From: Neisseria uirgultaei
GTDB lineage: Bacteria > Pseudomonadota > Gammaproteobacteria > Burkholderiales > Neisseriaceae
DNA length: 64,000 bases
NCBI RefSeq assembly: GCF_962719845.1
Contig: NZ_CAUIYF010000009.1
Span: 13,441-77,440 of the forward strand
Reading direction: 5' to 3'
The notes below the pieces were generated by a model, which did not search any database, was not told the origin of the DNA, and saw only the letters and a list, made by a program, of their open reading frames with translations. A program made the position numbers and the translations under genes. Below are positions 26,296 through 33,129 of this stretch, one piece after another; positions within the stretch are counted from its first letter, which is position 1, and each line of letters begins with the position of its first letter.

Positions 26296-26320
26296 CGGGT
26301 TTCCTTTCCCCAATCGAACA

Positions 26321-26358
26321 AAATGCCGTCTGAAACGCAATCTGCTTTCAGACGGCAT
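26321..26358. terminator. DUS hairpin between pcm-like gene and rhodanese
   Basis: AAAATGCCGTCTGAA and TTTCAGACGGCAT pair across a short loop with extra CGC-type pairing. Confidence 0.75.
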
Positions 26359-26371
26359 CACAATCCGAACA

Positions 26372-27028
26372 TCAAAAATTAAAACTGTCGAAAGGATGGG
26401 CATCCTTATCGGTCAAATTGGCCACCAAAGTATCGAACAGCACCTTCTCTTCAAACACATCGCCCTTGCGCGTAATCAAAAGCGCGCGCTGAACAGGCTT
26501 GCGTCCTACGATAACCGCCATGCGTCCGCCATCTTTCAACTGTTCTTTCAGCACTTCAGGCACAAGGTTTACCGCCCCGCCGACATAAACCGCATCAAAC
26601 GGCGCACCTGCGGAAAGTTCGTTCAGCCCGTTGTTTTGCACATAATCGATATTGTCCAAACCCAAGCCGTCCAACACCGCTTTGGCGCGGTTTTGCTGTT
26701 CGGCATCGATGTCGTCCGAAACCACCCTGCCCGCCAATTTTGCCAACAGCGCGGCCGCATAGCCCGAACCCGTGCCGATTTCCAAAACCGTATCGTTTTT
26801 CGTCAGCTTCAAGCCCTGCGCCAGCCGCGCCACGACTTTTGGCTCCAGCATCTTATGCCCGTTGGCAAGTGGCAGTTCCATATCCGCATATGCCAAGCCC
26901 TGCAAAGACCCGTTCACGAAACGCTCGCGCGGAATCTCCGCCAAAGCGTCCAACACGTCAAAATCCAATACATCCCAAGGACGGATCTGCTGTTCGACCA
27001 TATTGAACCGCGCTTTTTCAAAATCCAT
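26372..27028 (-). CDS. Protein-L-isoaspartate O-methyltransferase-like protein
   Basis: 218 residues with the Pcm N-terminus (MVEQQIRPWDVLD), the SAM-binding VLEIGTGSGYAAALLAKL at about 76-93 and post-motifs DAVYVGGAVNLVPEVLKEQL. The usual acidic catalytic residues are partly changed (GGAVN instead of T-A-A), so it may be a divergent member. Repair of isoaspartate damage is inferred from family. Confidence 0.85.
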   Translation of the reverse strand: MDFEKARFNMVEQQIRPWDVLDFDVLDALAEIPRERFVNGSLQGLAYADMELPLANGHKMLEPKVVARLAQGLKLTKNDTVLEIGTGSGYAAALLAKLAGRVVSDDIDAEQQNRAKAVLDGLGLDNIDYVQNNGLNELSAGAPFDAVYVGGAVNLVPEVLKEQLKDGGRMAVIVGRKPVQRALLITRKGDVFEEKVLFDTLVANLTDKDAHPFDSFNF

Positions 27029-27129
27029 TTAGTGCTCCGTCAAATAATTGTTCCAACAATGGCAGGCATTATAAAACCACACTCCCGCCGCGCCAACTTC
27101 GGCACGCTCCGCCCGCCCCTTTCCCTCAC

Positions 27130-27633
27130 TCAAGCCGCCTGACGCGAAGCCTCAAATCGCTTCTCCAAAATCTTCGCCAGTTCGCCCAAATACAAAGCAT
27201 CTGTCTCATCAAACTGCGCCAAATATTCGCTGTCCGCGTCCAACACGCCGATACAGCGGCCGTCTGAAAACAGCGGCACGACAATCTCCGAACGCGACAA
27301 AGACGAACAGGCAATATGGTCGGGATACGCGTTGACATCCCCGACGACCACCGTCTCTCCCTTCGCCCAAGCCTGACCGCACACCCCGCGACCGAACGGA
27401 ATCCGCGTACACGCCAAAGGCCCCTGAAACGGTGCCAAAACCAATTCGTCCGAACGCGTATCGACCAAATAAAAACCCACCCAAAACCAGCCGAACGCCT
27501 CCTTCAAAACCGCCGCCGTGTTCGCCAAATTCGCCACCCAATCCATCTCATCCGCCACCACAGACTCAATCTGCGGCAACACCTCCCGATAAAGCGCGGC
27601 CTTGTCCGAAGCCGAAAAATGAAGCGCGTGCAT
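27130..27633 (-). CDS. msrC: Free methionine-(R)-sulfoxide reductase (GAF domain)
   Basis: 167-residue GAF-domain enzyme that reduces free Met-R-sulfoxide. The three family cysteines are present in GPLACTRIPFGRGVCGQ and HIACSSLSRSE. FGWFWVGFYLVD and IGVLDADSEY complete the fold. The start at 27633 follows GGAGATGTG; a 24-base longer frame is less supported. A meningococcal homologue has been structurally studied. Confidence 0.93.
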   Translation of the reverse strand: MHALHFSASDKAALYREVLPQIESVVADEMDWVANLANTAAVLKEAFGWFWVGFYLVDTRSDELVLAPFQGPLACTRIPFGRGVCGQAWAKGETVVVGDVNAYPDHIACSSLSRSEIVVPLFSDGRCIGVLDADSEYLAQFDETDALYLGELAKILEKRFEASRQAA

Positions 27634-27813
27634 CACATCTCCTATATTTGCATACATATCAGGCAGCCATTATAAAACAGCCTGCCCGAAACAACATTCC
27701 AAACCGCCCCGGCCGACCGCTTCAAGTTGCGAACCCGCCGCATATCCACTAAACTTCACGTTGCACCGCGCCACACGCGGCAGACAGAAAAAACACGACA
27801 CGGAGCAAAAAAG

Positions 27814-28587
27814 ATGTATCGCCAAATCGGAATGTGGGATCAAAAATGGGTCATCGGCAACTGGAAAATGAACGGCCGGCTCCAAAACAACAACGCACTG
27901 ATGCACCGCTTCCGCATCCACCCCACCGCCGAACGCGTCCTCATCGGGCTCGCCGCCCCGACCGTTTACCTGCTGCAACTGCACAACGCCATGCAAATCG
28001 TTTTAAACAACCGCATCCTCACCTGCGCCCAAGACGTGAGCCGCTTCCCCAATAACGGCGCGTACACCGGCGAAGTATCCGCCGAAATGCTCGCCGACAT
28101 CGGAACAGACATCGTCCTCATCGGACACTCCGAACGCAGCCTCTATTTCGGCGAAAAAAACGAAATCCAACGCCGCAAAATGGAAAACGTCCTCAACGTC
28201 GGACTCATCCCATTATTGTGCGTCGGCGAAAGCCTCGAAGAGCGCGAAGCCGGCAAAGAACACGAAGTCATCGCCCACCAACTCTCCATATTGCAAGGGC
28301 TGGACACCAAAAACATCGCCGTCGCCTACGAACCCGTCTGGGCGATCGGCACCGGCAAAGTCGCCACCGTCGAACAGATTGCCGATATGCACGCATTCAT
28401 CTACAAAGAAATCTTGTCTTTGTGCGGAAGCGATGTTAAAATCCGCGTCCTTTACGGCGGAAGTGTGAAAGCGGACAACGCGGCCGACATCTTCGCAGTA
28501 CCTTATGTGGACGGCGCACTCGTCGGCGGCGCGTCATTGTCGTACGACTCTTTTACCGCCATCATCAGTGCCGCACAAAATGCGTAG
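27814..28587 (+). CDS. tpiA: Triosephosphate isomerase
   Basis: Interconverts DHAP and GAP. Substrate loop GNWKMNGR, catalytic His in IVLIGHSERSLYFGE, catalytic Glu in VAYEPVWAIGTGK, and YGGSVKADNAADI are intact. GGAG at 27802-27806 supports the ATG at 27814 (257 residues); a second ATG at 27832 would start exactly at the conserved MWDQKWV. secG follows by 6 bases. Confidence 0.96.
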   Translation: MYRQIGMWDQKWVIGNWKMNGRLQNNNALMHRFRIHPTAERVLIGLAAPTVYLLQLHNAMQIVLNNRILTCAQDVSRFPNNGAYTGEVSAEMLADIGTDIVLIGHSERSLYFGEKNEIQRRKMENVLNVGLIPLLCVGESLEEREAGKEHEVIAHQLSILQGLDTKNIAVAYEPVWAIGTGKVATVEQIADMHAFIYKEILSLCGSDVKIRVLYGGSVKADNAADIFAVPYVDGALVGGASLSYDSFTAIISAAQNA

Positions 28588-28593
28588 AAAAAT

Positions 28594-28944
28594 ATGGAAG
28601 CCTTCAAAACCCTAATTTGGATTATTAATATTATTTCCGCTTTGGCCGTCATCGTGTTAGTATTGCTCCAACACGGCAAAGGCGCGGATGCCGGCGCGAC
28701 CTTCGGATCGGGAAGCGGCAGTGCGCAAGGCGTATTCGGCTCGGCCGGCAACGCCAACTTCCTCAGCCGCTCGACCGCCGTTGCAGCAACATTTTTCTTT
28801 GCAACCTGCATGGCTATGGTGTATATTCACACCCACACGACAAAACACGGTTTGGACTTCAGCAACATACAACAGACTCAGCAAGCACCCAAACCCGTAA
28901 GCAATACCGAACCTTCTGCCCCTGTTCCTCAGCAGCAGAAATAA
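28594..28944 (+). CDS. secG: Preprotein translocase subunit SecG
   Basis: 116 residues with two membrane helices and the SecG signature LLQHGKGADAGATFGSGS...GSAGNANFLSRSTA. The C-terminal tail is Gln/Pro-rich and ends in QQQK. SecG assists the SecYE channel. It lies 6 bases after tpiA and just ahead of a leucine tRNA, an arrangement known in many bacteria. Confidence 0.95.
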   Translation: MEAFKTLIWIINIISALAVIVLVLLQHGKGADAGATFGSGSGSAQGVFGSAGNANFLSRSTAVAATFFFATCMAMVYIHTHTTKHGLDFSNIQQTQQAPKPVSNTEPSAPVPQQQK

Positions 28945-28957
28945 CAGTTTTTCAAAT

Positions 28958-29043
28958 GCCGACATGGTGAAATTGGTAGACACGCTATCTTGAGGGGGTA
29001 GTGGCCGTAGGCTGTGCGAGTTCAAATCTCGCTGTCGGCACCA
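28958..29043 (+). tRNA. tRNA-Leu (anticodon GAG)
   Basis: Class II tRNA with acceptor GCCGACA/TGTCGGC, D stem GTG/CAC, anticodon stem CTATC/GGTAG closing loop TTGAGGG, a long variable arm and T arm GCGAG-TTCAAAT-CTCGC. CCA is encoded. Confidence 0.95.
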
Positions 29044-29051
29044 ACACACAA

Positions 29052-29080
29052 AAACGCCTGAAAATTTCAGGCGTTTTTTG
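29052..29080 (+). terminator. Rho-independent terminator of tRNA-Leu
   Basis: AACGCCTGAAA/TTTCAGGCGTT stem with a very small loop and six T, 9 bases after the tRNA. Confidence 0.88.
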
Positions 29081-29082
29081 TT

Positions 29083-29764
29083 CAATCCCATCCAACGCTG
29101 TCAACCAATTCCAATCAATACAAGGATTTCAGGCTGATTATTATCCTGCCGCCCCCCCTTCCTGACCGTACAATCCCGTCCAATCCGCCCTAATTGAACT
29201 AACCTGATTTTTACGGTATCCGAAAAATAACGCAAAAATAAAGCTGAACGACCGCCAAATCAGGAATGCCAAGCGGAAAAGAGCTTGTGGGGAATACTGA
29301 CGAACCGTAGGGAACGAGGGGGAAACCGTCCAAGATGCAGGGCGGTTTTTTTGGTTCTCGGAAAATCCCTATATAAAAATGCACCACCCTTACCCGTTAC
29401 CGCCGTTACTGAAAGATATTATAAAAATAAATATATGAAATAAAATAATAAAAAAATAAAAATCGGTAACAATTACGGTAACAAGTAGTAACGGATTGGT
29501 GGCGGGTTTTGTATGTTTGCGTTTTTTTGCCGTCTTAGCGGCGCGGGTGCATCGGGACAGAAAGCGGAAACGCACGGAAATACGCCAATTTTTGGTAGGA
29601 AAGGTGATTAAACCGCTTGGTTATATTGCGGCATAGGAAGACGGCGAAACGTGCTAAAAACGGGAATTTGAGCCATTGGCGGCGGTTGGTTAAAAAACAG
29701 GCAGATTAGCCGCCGGTGCTTTCAGACGGCATAAGTGTGGGGATCAGGGGGCGCAAAAGGCGGC
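29083..29764. other. Gene-free stretch after tRNA-Leu
   Basis: About 680 bases without a supportable gene. Composition varies sharply: a very AT-rich block (29410-29475) adjoins G-rich blocks. A weak hairpin with T run (AACCG...CGGTTTTTTT) lies near 29325-29355. It may be decayed mobile or phage DNA, which is inference only. Confidence 0.4.
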
Positions 29765-29792
29765 TTGCCGTCTTATCTGTCTTTGGTATAAT
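29765..29792 (+). promoter_or_regulatory. Promoter of the toxin-antitoxin pair
   Basis: TTGCCG (29765-29770) and consensus TATAAT (29787-29792) with 16-base spacing, 31 bases before the toxin ATG. Confidence 0.65.
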
Positions 29793-29822
29793 TCCAAGTA
29801 TCACTAAACTGACGGCGGCACG

Positions 29823-30186
29823 ATGCGGATATTCAAAAACCAGTGGATAGCGAAATTTGCCAAGAAACATAAAATCAGCGATTCCGAGCTGATAGAAGCG
29901 GTGGAGCGGGCAGATAACGGGCTGATAGATGCAGATTTGGGCGGCGGCGTGATTAAGCAGCGCATAGCGCGGCAAGGACAAGGCAGAAGCGGCGGCTATC
30001 GCAGCCTGATACTGTTCAAACAGGCAGACAGGGCATTTTCTTGTTTACGCCTTTGCCAAGAACGACAGGGAAAACATTACAGATAAAGAACTGGCAGCCC
30101 TGAAGGATTTGGCGCGATATTCCGCCAAGTGCAACAAGCAGGAGCTTGAAGCCCTGATTGTCAAAATGGATTTACAGGAGATTTGA
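29823..30186 (+). pseudogene. Frameshifted RelE/HigB-type toxin
   Basis: The frame starts MRIFKNQWIAKFAKKHKISD and runs through GGGVIKQRIARQGQGRSGGYRSL, typical of DUF1044/HigB-like mRNA interferases. At about 30037-30041 (GCATTTTCTTG) one extra base shifts it to an early stop. Removing one base restores FLVYAFAKNDRENITDKEL and an end at TGA 30184-30186, giving 120 residues. The antitoxin gene follows at once. Sequencing error or programmed slippage in the T run are alternatives. Confidence 0.8.
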
Positions 30187-30188
30187 AA

Positions 30189-30506
30189 ATGGAACGGAAA
30201 TATAAAAGCGAGCTAAGCGGCGTAATCCACGAAATGGCAAGCGCATTGCACGACATCGGCGCAATCGACAAAAAGACTATGCGCGGCTTTGACAAGTCCT
30301 GCCTGACCGAAATCAAACCGTTGAGCGGCGGGGACATCAAGGCAATCAGGGAGAAGGAGGCACTATCGCAAGCCGCCTTTGCCATCTATCTCAACGTGGG
30401 AAAAAATCACGTTTCGGCTTGGGAGCGGGGCGTTAAGAAGCCAAGCGGCGCGGCGTTGAAGCTGCTGACCATCGTCAAAAACAAGGGCATCGAAGCCATT
30501 GCGTAA
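30189..30506 (+). CDS. XRE-family HTH antitoxin, HigA-like
   Basis: 105 residues. The C-half is a helix-turn-helix: SGGDIKAIREKEALSQAAFAIYLNVGKNHVSAWERG, then KKPSGAALKLLTIV. The RBS GGAG lies in the end of the toxin gene, 2 bases upstream of it. Such antitoxins bind the partner toxin and repress the operon. It is intact while its toxin is broken, so it may persist as a free antitoxin or regulator. Confidence 0.85.
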   Translation: MERKYKSELSGVIHEMASALHDIGAIDKKTMRGFDKSCLTEIKPLSGGDIKAIREKEALSQAAFAIYLNVGKNHVSAWERGVKKPSGAALKLLTIVKNKGIEAIA

Positions 30507-30655
30507 CCGGCTTGGCAAACGGCAAAATCAGCAAGTTCACAATAGACGCGCTGCTGAATATGCCTGACGAAACAGGCAAGACCGCCGAACCGAATATCAG
30601 GGCGTAGCCGCACAAATGCCCCTGCCACATCAAACCAAGCCGAAACGGCGGCGGT
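30507..30655 (+). other. Remnant open frame after the antitoxin
   Basis: An open stretch ends NGKISKFTIDALLNMPDETGK...NIRA at a TAG near 30607. No start codon with RBS is visible, so it looks like the tail of a lost gene. Family unknown. Confidence 0.3.
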
Positions 30656-30772
30656 GCAGACGGCATAGCCCGACCGCGAGGCACGGCGCAGACGGCATAG
30701 CCCGACAGCAAGGCACGGCGCAGACGGGCGCGAAACCCGAAACATCCCCGACCGCAAGGCACGGGGATTTTT
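30656..30772 (+). repeat. 32-bp tandem repeats ending in a hairpin
   Basis: Two near-identical 32-base units start at 30656 and 30688 (GCAGACGGCATAGCCCGAC...AGGCACGGC). A third, altered copy from 30720 ends in CCCCGACCGCAAGGCACGGGG followed by six T, a terminator-like hairpin. Each unit contains the right half of an inverted DUS. Confidence 0.75.
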
Positions 30773-30847
30773 TGCGCCCGTTGCAGGGGGGATTGGATTT
30801 AAGCGGCGCGGGCTTGAAGGCAAAACGGGCGGGGCGCAGAACTGTTT

Positions 30848-30886
30848 AAATGCCGTCTGAATCTCAAACGATTTCAGACGGCATTT
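30848..30886. terminator. DUS hairpin terminator of the M48 gene
   Basis: ATGCCGTCTGAA and TTCAGACGGCAT separated by a loop that itself pairs partly (ATCTCAAACGAT), 35 bases past the M48 stop. Confidence 0.8.
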
Positions 30887-30920
30887 TGAAACAACAGCTC
30901 AAATTCTCGATTTCCTTCCC

Positions 30921-31788
30921 TTACCGCCGACGTTTTTTATTAACGCGCCCCTTATTTCTGACACTTTGCTCATAAACCGGCATAACGGTCGGCAACAACC
31001 GTTTTAGATTTTCTATACGGGCATTGTTTGTCGGATGAGTAGAGGTAATAGCATAAATAAAGCCGTTTTGGTCGTTTTCCTGATTCATTTTTTCCCAAAC
31101 CCTGACAGCGGCCGCCGGATGATAGCCTGCCTGCGCCATCAACATCATTCCCCCCTCATCGGCTTCTTCTTCCAAGCTGCGGCTATAAGGCAAGGTAAGA
31201 CCGTACGTCCCCAAAATATCCATACCCAATCCGACCAATTCCGGATTAGTGTCCGGTTTTTTGTCTAATATAATCTGCGTGCCTATCTGCGCCGCCGTAT
31301 TGGTCAAGATTTGCTGCCCAACCTTATTTTTACCGTGTTCATGCAGGGCGTGCGTCATTTCATGCCCCATAATGGCGGCAATTTCGTCATCGGTCAGCTT
31401 GAGTTTGTCGACTATCCCCGTATAAAACGCCATTTTCCCGCCGGGCATCGCCCACGCGTTCAGCTCATCGTTTTTGAAAACCGTCATTTTCCAGTCAAAC
31501 TTATGGCCGGTATTATTTGCCGCATCGGCATAAGGCAGCATACGTCGAAATACTGCCTGCACCCTACGGGCTGTTCTGGATGTGGTATCGACATTGCCAG
31601 CAGACTTGTTCAACTCAACCGTTTTCATATAATCTTCGGCAGCCGCAGCGTTCATTGTGGCGGAATCATGACCGTAAACATCAGCAACGACCGCACAACC
31701 TCCCAATATCGAAATGACTGCCGACAGGCAGACTATCCGTTTAAAGGAAGGAAGGAAGGAAGGAAGGAAGGAAGGAAGGAAATTTCAT
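30921..31788 (-). CDS. Phase-variable M48 zinc metallopeptidase lipoprotein, currently out of frame
   Basis: The main frame (from about 31706 down) contains the M48 zinc site IMGHEMTHALHEHG, a third ligand in SRSLEEEADEGGM, and NAWAMPGGKMAFYTG, as in Oma1/LoiP-type periplasmic peptidases. The ATG at 31788 encodes MKF and then enters nine CCTT units (31746-31781 on plus strand as GGAA). With nine units the frame hits TAA at 31743-31741. Eight units would join it to the signal peptide KRIVCLSAVISILGGC, whose LGGC is a lipobox. So the gene is phase OFF here. A leaderless product from TTG 31706 cannot be excluded. Confidence 0.85.
31746..31781 (-). repeat. Nine tandem CCTT tetranucleotides (phase-variation tract)
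   Basis: Nine perfect GGAA units on the plus strand sit directly after the start codon of the M48 lipoprotein. A change of one unit shifts the reading frame; 8 or 11 units would be ON. Confidence 0.93.
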
Positions 31789-31821
31789 ATTAGGCTTATC
31801 CCTTAAAAAATTAAATTTAAA

Positions 31822-31861
31822 AAATGCCGTCTGAATCCAAAACGGATTTCGGACGGCATCT
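31822..31861. terminator. DUS hairpin with one variant arm
   Basis: ATGCCGTCTGAATCC pairs with GGATTTCGGACGGCAT. It lies just downstream of the leuS 3' remnant and may be the original leuS terminator. Confidence 0.65.
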
Positions 31862-31889
31862 TAACATTATTTAATGTTTTAAAAAAGAT

Positions 31890-31981
31890 TTACACCGCAA
31901 TGCCCGTCCGCTTTCCCAGTACGGCGATGATTTTCTTGGCAGGCTTGCCTTCTATGGATTTCACTTCACCTTCGGAGGCGG
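31890..31981 (-). pseudogene. Duplicated 3' end of leuS (remnant)
   Basis: The last about 30 codons read [27 protein letters not shown], against [27 protein letters not shown] at the end of the intact leuS. The DNA aligns without gaps to the leuS end at 33130-33220. Upstream codons (to 32072) do not match leuS. It is read in the same direction as leuS and lies on the far side of drg. Confidence 0.8.
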
Positions 31982-32149
31982 CCGGTTTGTCGAAATCAAT
32001 CATAAATTGCCAATAATCCCCCGACTTTTTTACGGCTGCTGCCTTTTGCGGCAATATTGCGCTGTACTTCAATTGTTTTCAGAATGGCAGAAGAATAAAT
32101 ATCCCTTTTAAATCCAGTATCATGATTTGAAATCAAAACTCCTTGGGAG

Positions 32150-32923
32150 TTAAGCGAAATTTATTGATTTTTTGTAAAGTCCGCGACCAATGAATTCGAT
32201 CGTATTTTGGTCGCGCAAAATTTGCAACTGTTGGCGGATTTTGTCTTTGATATGGTTGTTTTGGGGAAATTGGATGGATAGTTTGTTTTCAAATTCATAC
32301 ATTTGCGACAATGTGAATTCTTCGGGGAGTTGGTCGATACATTTCATAACAGCCAAAAGCCAGCCTTTGCGCTCCGCATTTTGGTTGCGTAAAAACAGGT
32401 TGGATTGCCATTTTTTCAGAACGGTTTCGGGTTCGATAATGCGGGAATCGTCTATTAAGAATATTTTGCCGCTTTCAGGCAAAGTGGCGAGATTGATGGA
32501 ACACATGATGTGGTGCGGCCGGTTTTTAATGCCTTTATTTCGGGGAATAATCATATCCGGCGTGATGAAATGTTTGGGTACAAGCACCAATTGCTGTATG
32601 GAGTAATCCGCTTTTTTATATGCAAGAAAGAAAAAGTTGGGGTTGGTATCTGACTGGATGCGCTCCAACATGGTGCGATATGCACCGTCAGGCACGCTGT
32701 TGCCTATGGTTTTTTGATTTTTACTCTTTAATTCATATTGCTCGTGGCAATTTGGGCAAAAGAAGTCTGCAACAGGTTTGTTATTGGCAAATCTCTGCAT
32801 CGGCTTGCTTCCGCAACAGGGGCAGTAGCCGTTTTTTTCCAGCCAAGCCTCGCTCATTACACGGATTTTGTGGGTTGCTTTATTTTGTTGCTTTCCCAAT
32901 TCGGTATCGAAAAATAAATTCAT
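32150..32923 (-). CDS. drg: DpnI-like restriction endonuclease, dam-replacing protein
   Basis: Type IIM enzyme predicted to cut methylated GATC. The 257 residues align throughout with DpnI: zinc Cys34/Cys37 and Cys56/Cys59, PVADFFCPNCHEQYELKSK with active-site Asp53, Glu64 and Lys66, DGAYRTMLERIQSDTNPNFFFL, and the C-terminal winged helix NNHIKDKIRQQLQILRD. In Neisseria this gene (drg) occupies the dam locus in Dam-minus strains. It sits between leuS and a duplicated leuS tail. The RBS is weak; the start at 32923 matches the DpnI N-terminus. Confidence 0.93.
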   Translation of the reverse strand: MNLFFDTELGKQQNKATHKIRVMSEAWLEKNGYCPCCGSKPMQRFANNKPVADFFCPNCHEQYELKSKNQKTIGNSVPDGAYRTMLERIQSDTNPNFFFLAYKKADYSIQQLVLVPKHFITPDMIIPRNKGIKNRPHHIMCSINLATLPESGKIFLIDDSRIIEPETVLKKWQSNLFLRNQNAERKGWLLAVMKCIDQLPEEFTLSQMYEFENKLSIQFPQNNHIKDKIRQQLQILRDQNTIEFIGRGLYKKSINFA

Positions 32924-32945
32924 ATTTTGGATCTTGAGATTAAGT

Positions 32946-33014
32946 TTTAGTGGATTAACAAAAATCAGGGCAAGGCGGGGCAACGCCGCACCGGTTTAAA
33001 GTTAATCCGCTATA
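32946..33014 (+). mobile_element. Truncated Correia element, about 69 bp
   Basis: Left end TAGTGGATTAACAAAAATCAGG and right end GTTAATCCGCTATA remain, with most of the core deleted. It lies between drg and the leuS terminator. Confidence 0.8.
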
Positions 33015-33054
33015 TTTGAGGTCTGTCATGCAGACAACTCAATCTACCTTAAAA

Positions 33055-33095
33055 AGGTCGTCTGAAAACTTGGAAATCAAGTTTTCAGACGACCT
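33055..33095. terminator. leuS terminator made of foreign-dialect DUS (AG-mucDUS) pair
   Basis: AGGTCGTCTGAA (33055-33066) and its reverse complement (33084-33095) form a hairpin extended by AACTTG/CAAGTT. This dialect is typical of N. mucosa/sicca-type commensals as I recall, not of meningococcus, whose form is ATGCCGTCTGAA. Confidence 0.85.
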
Positions 33096-33129
33096 TTCTT
33101 AATTACAGCAATCAATGCCGAATCGGGCT

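Noticed and set aside
25918..26370. Attachment sites or transposon ends formed by DUS pairs
   Set aside because: The repeats are DUS cores found throughout the window, paired as terminators.
26296..26403. N-terminal extension of the rhodanese
   Set aside because: The extra 36 codons read through a DUS hairpin; a good RBS precedes the inner ATG.
29390..29575. Small hydrophobic protein frame (61 codons, minus strand)
   Set aside because: It arises from an AT-rich stretch, has no RBS and ends at an arbitrary place.
31706..31788. M48 gene simply truncated at its 5' end
   Set aside because: The tetranucleotide repeat, in-frame signal peptide with eight repeats and lipobox show an intact, phase-OFF gene.
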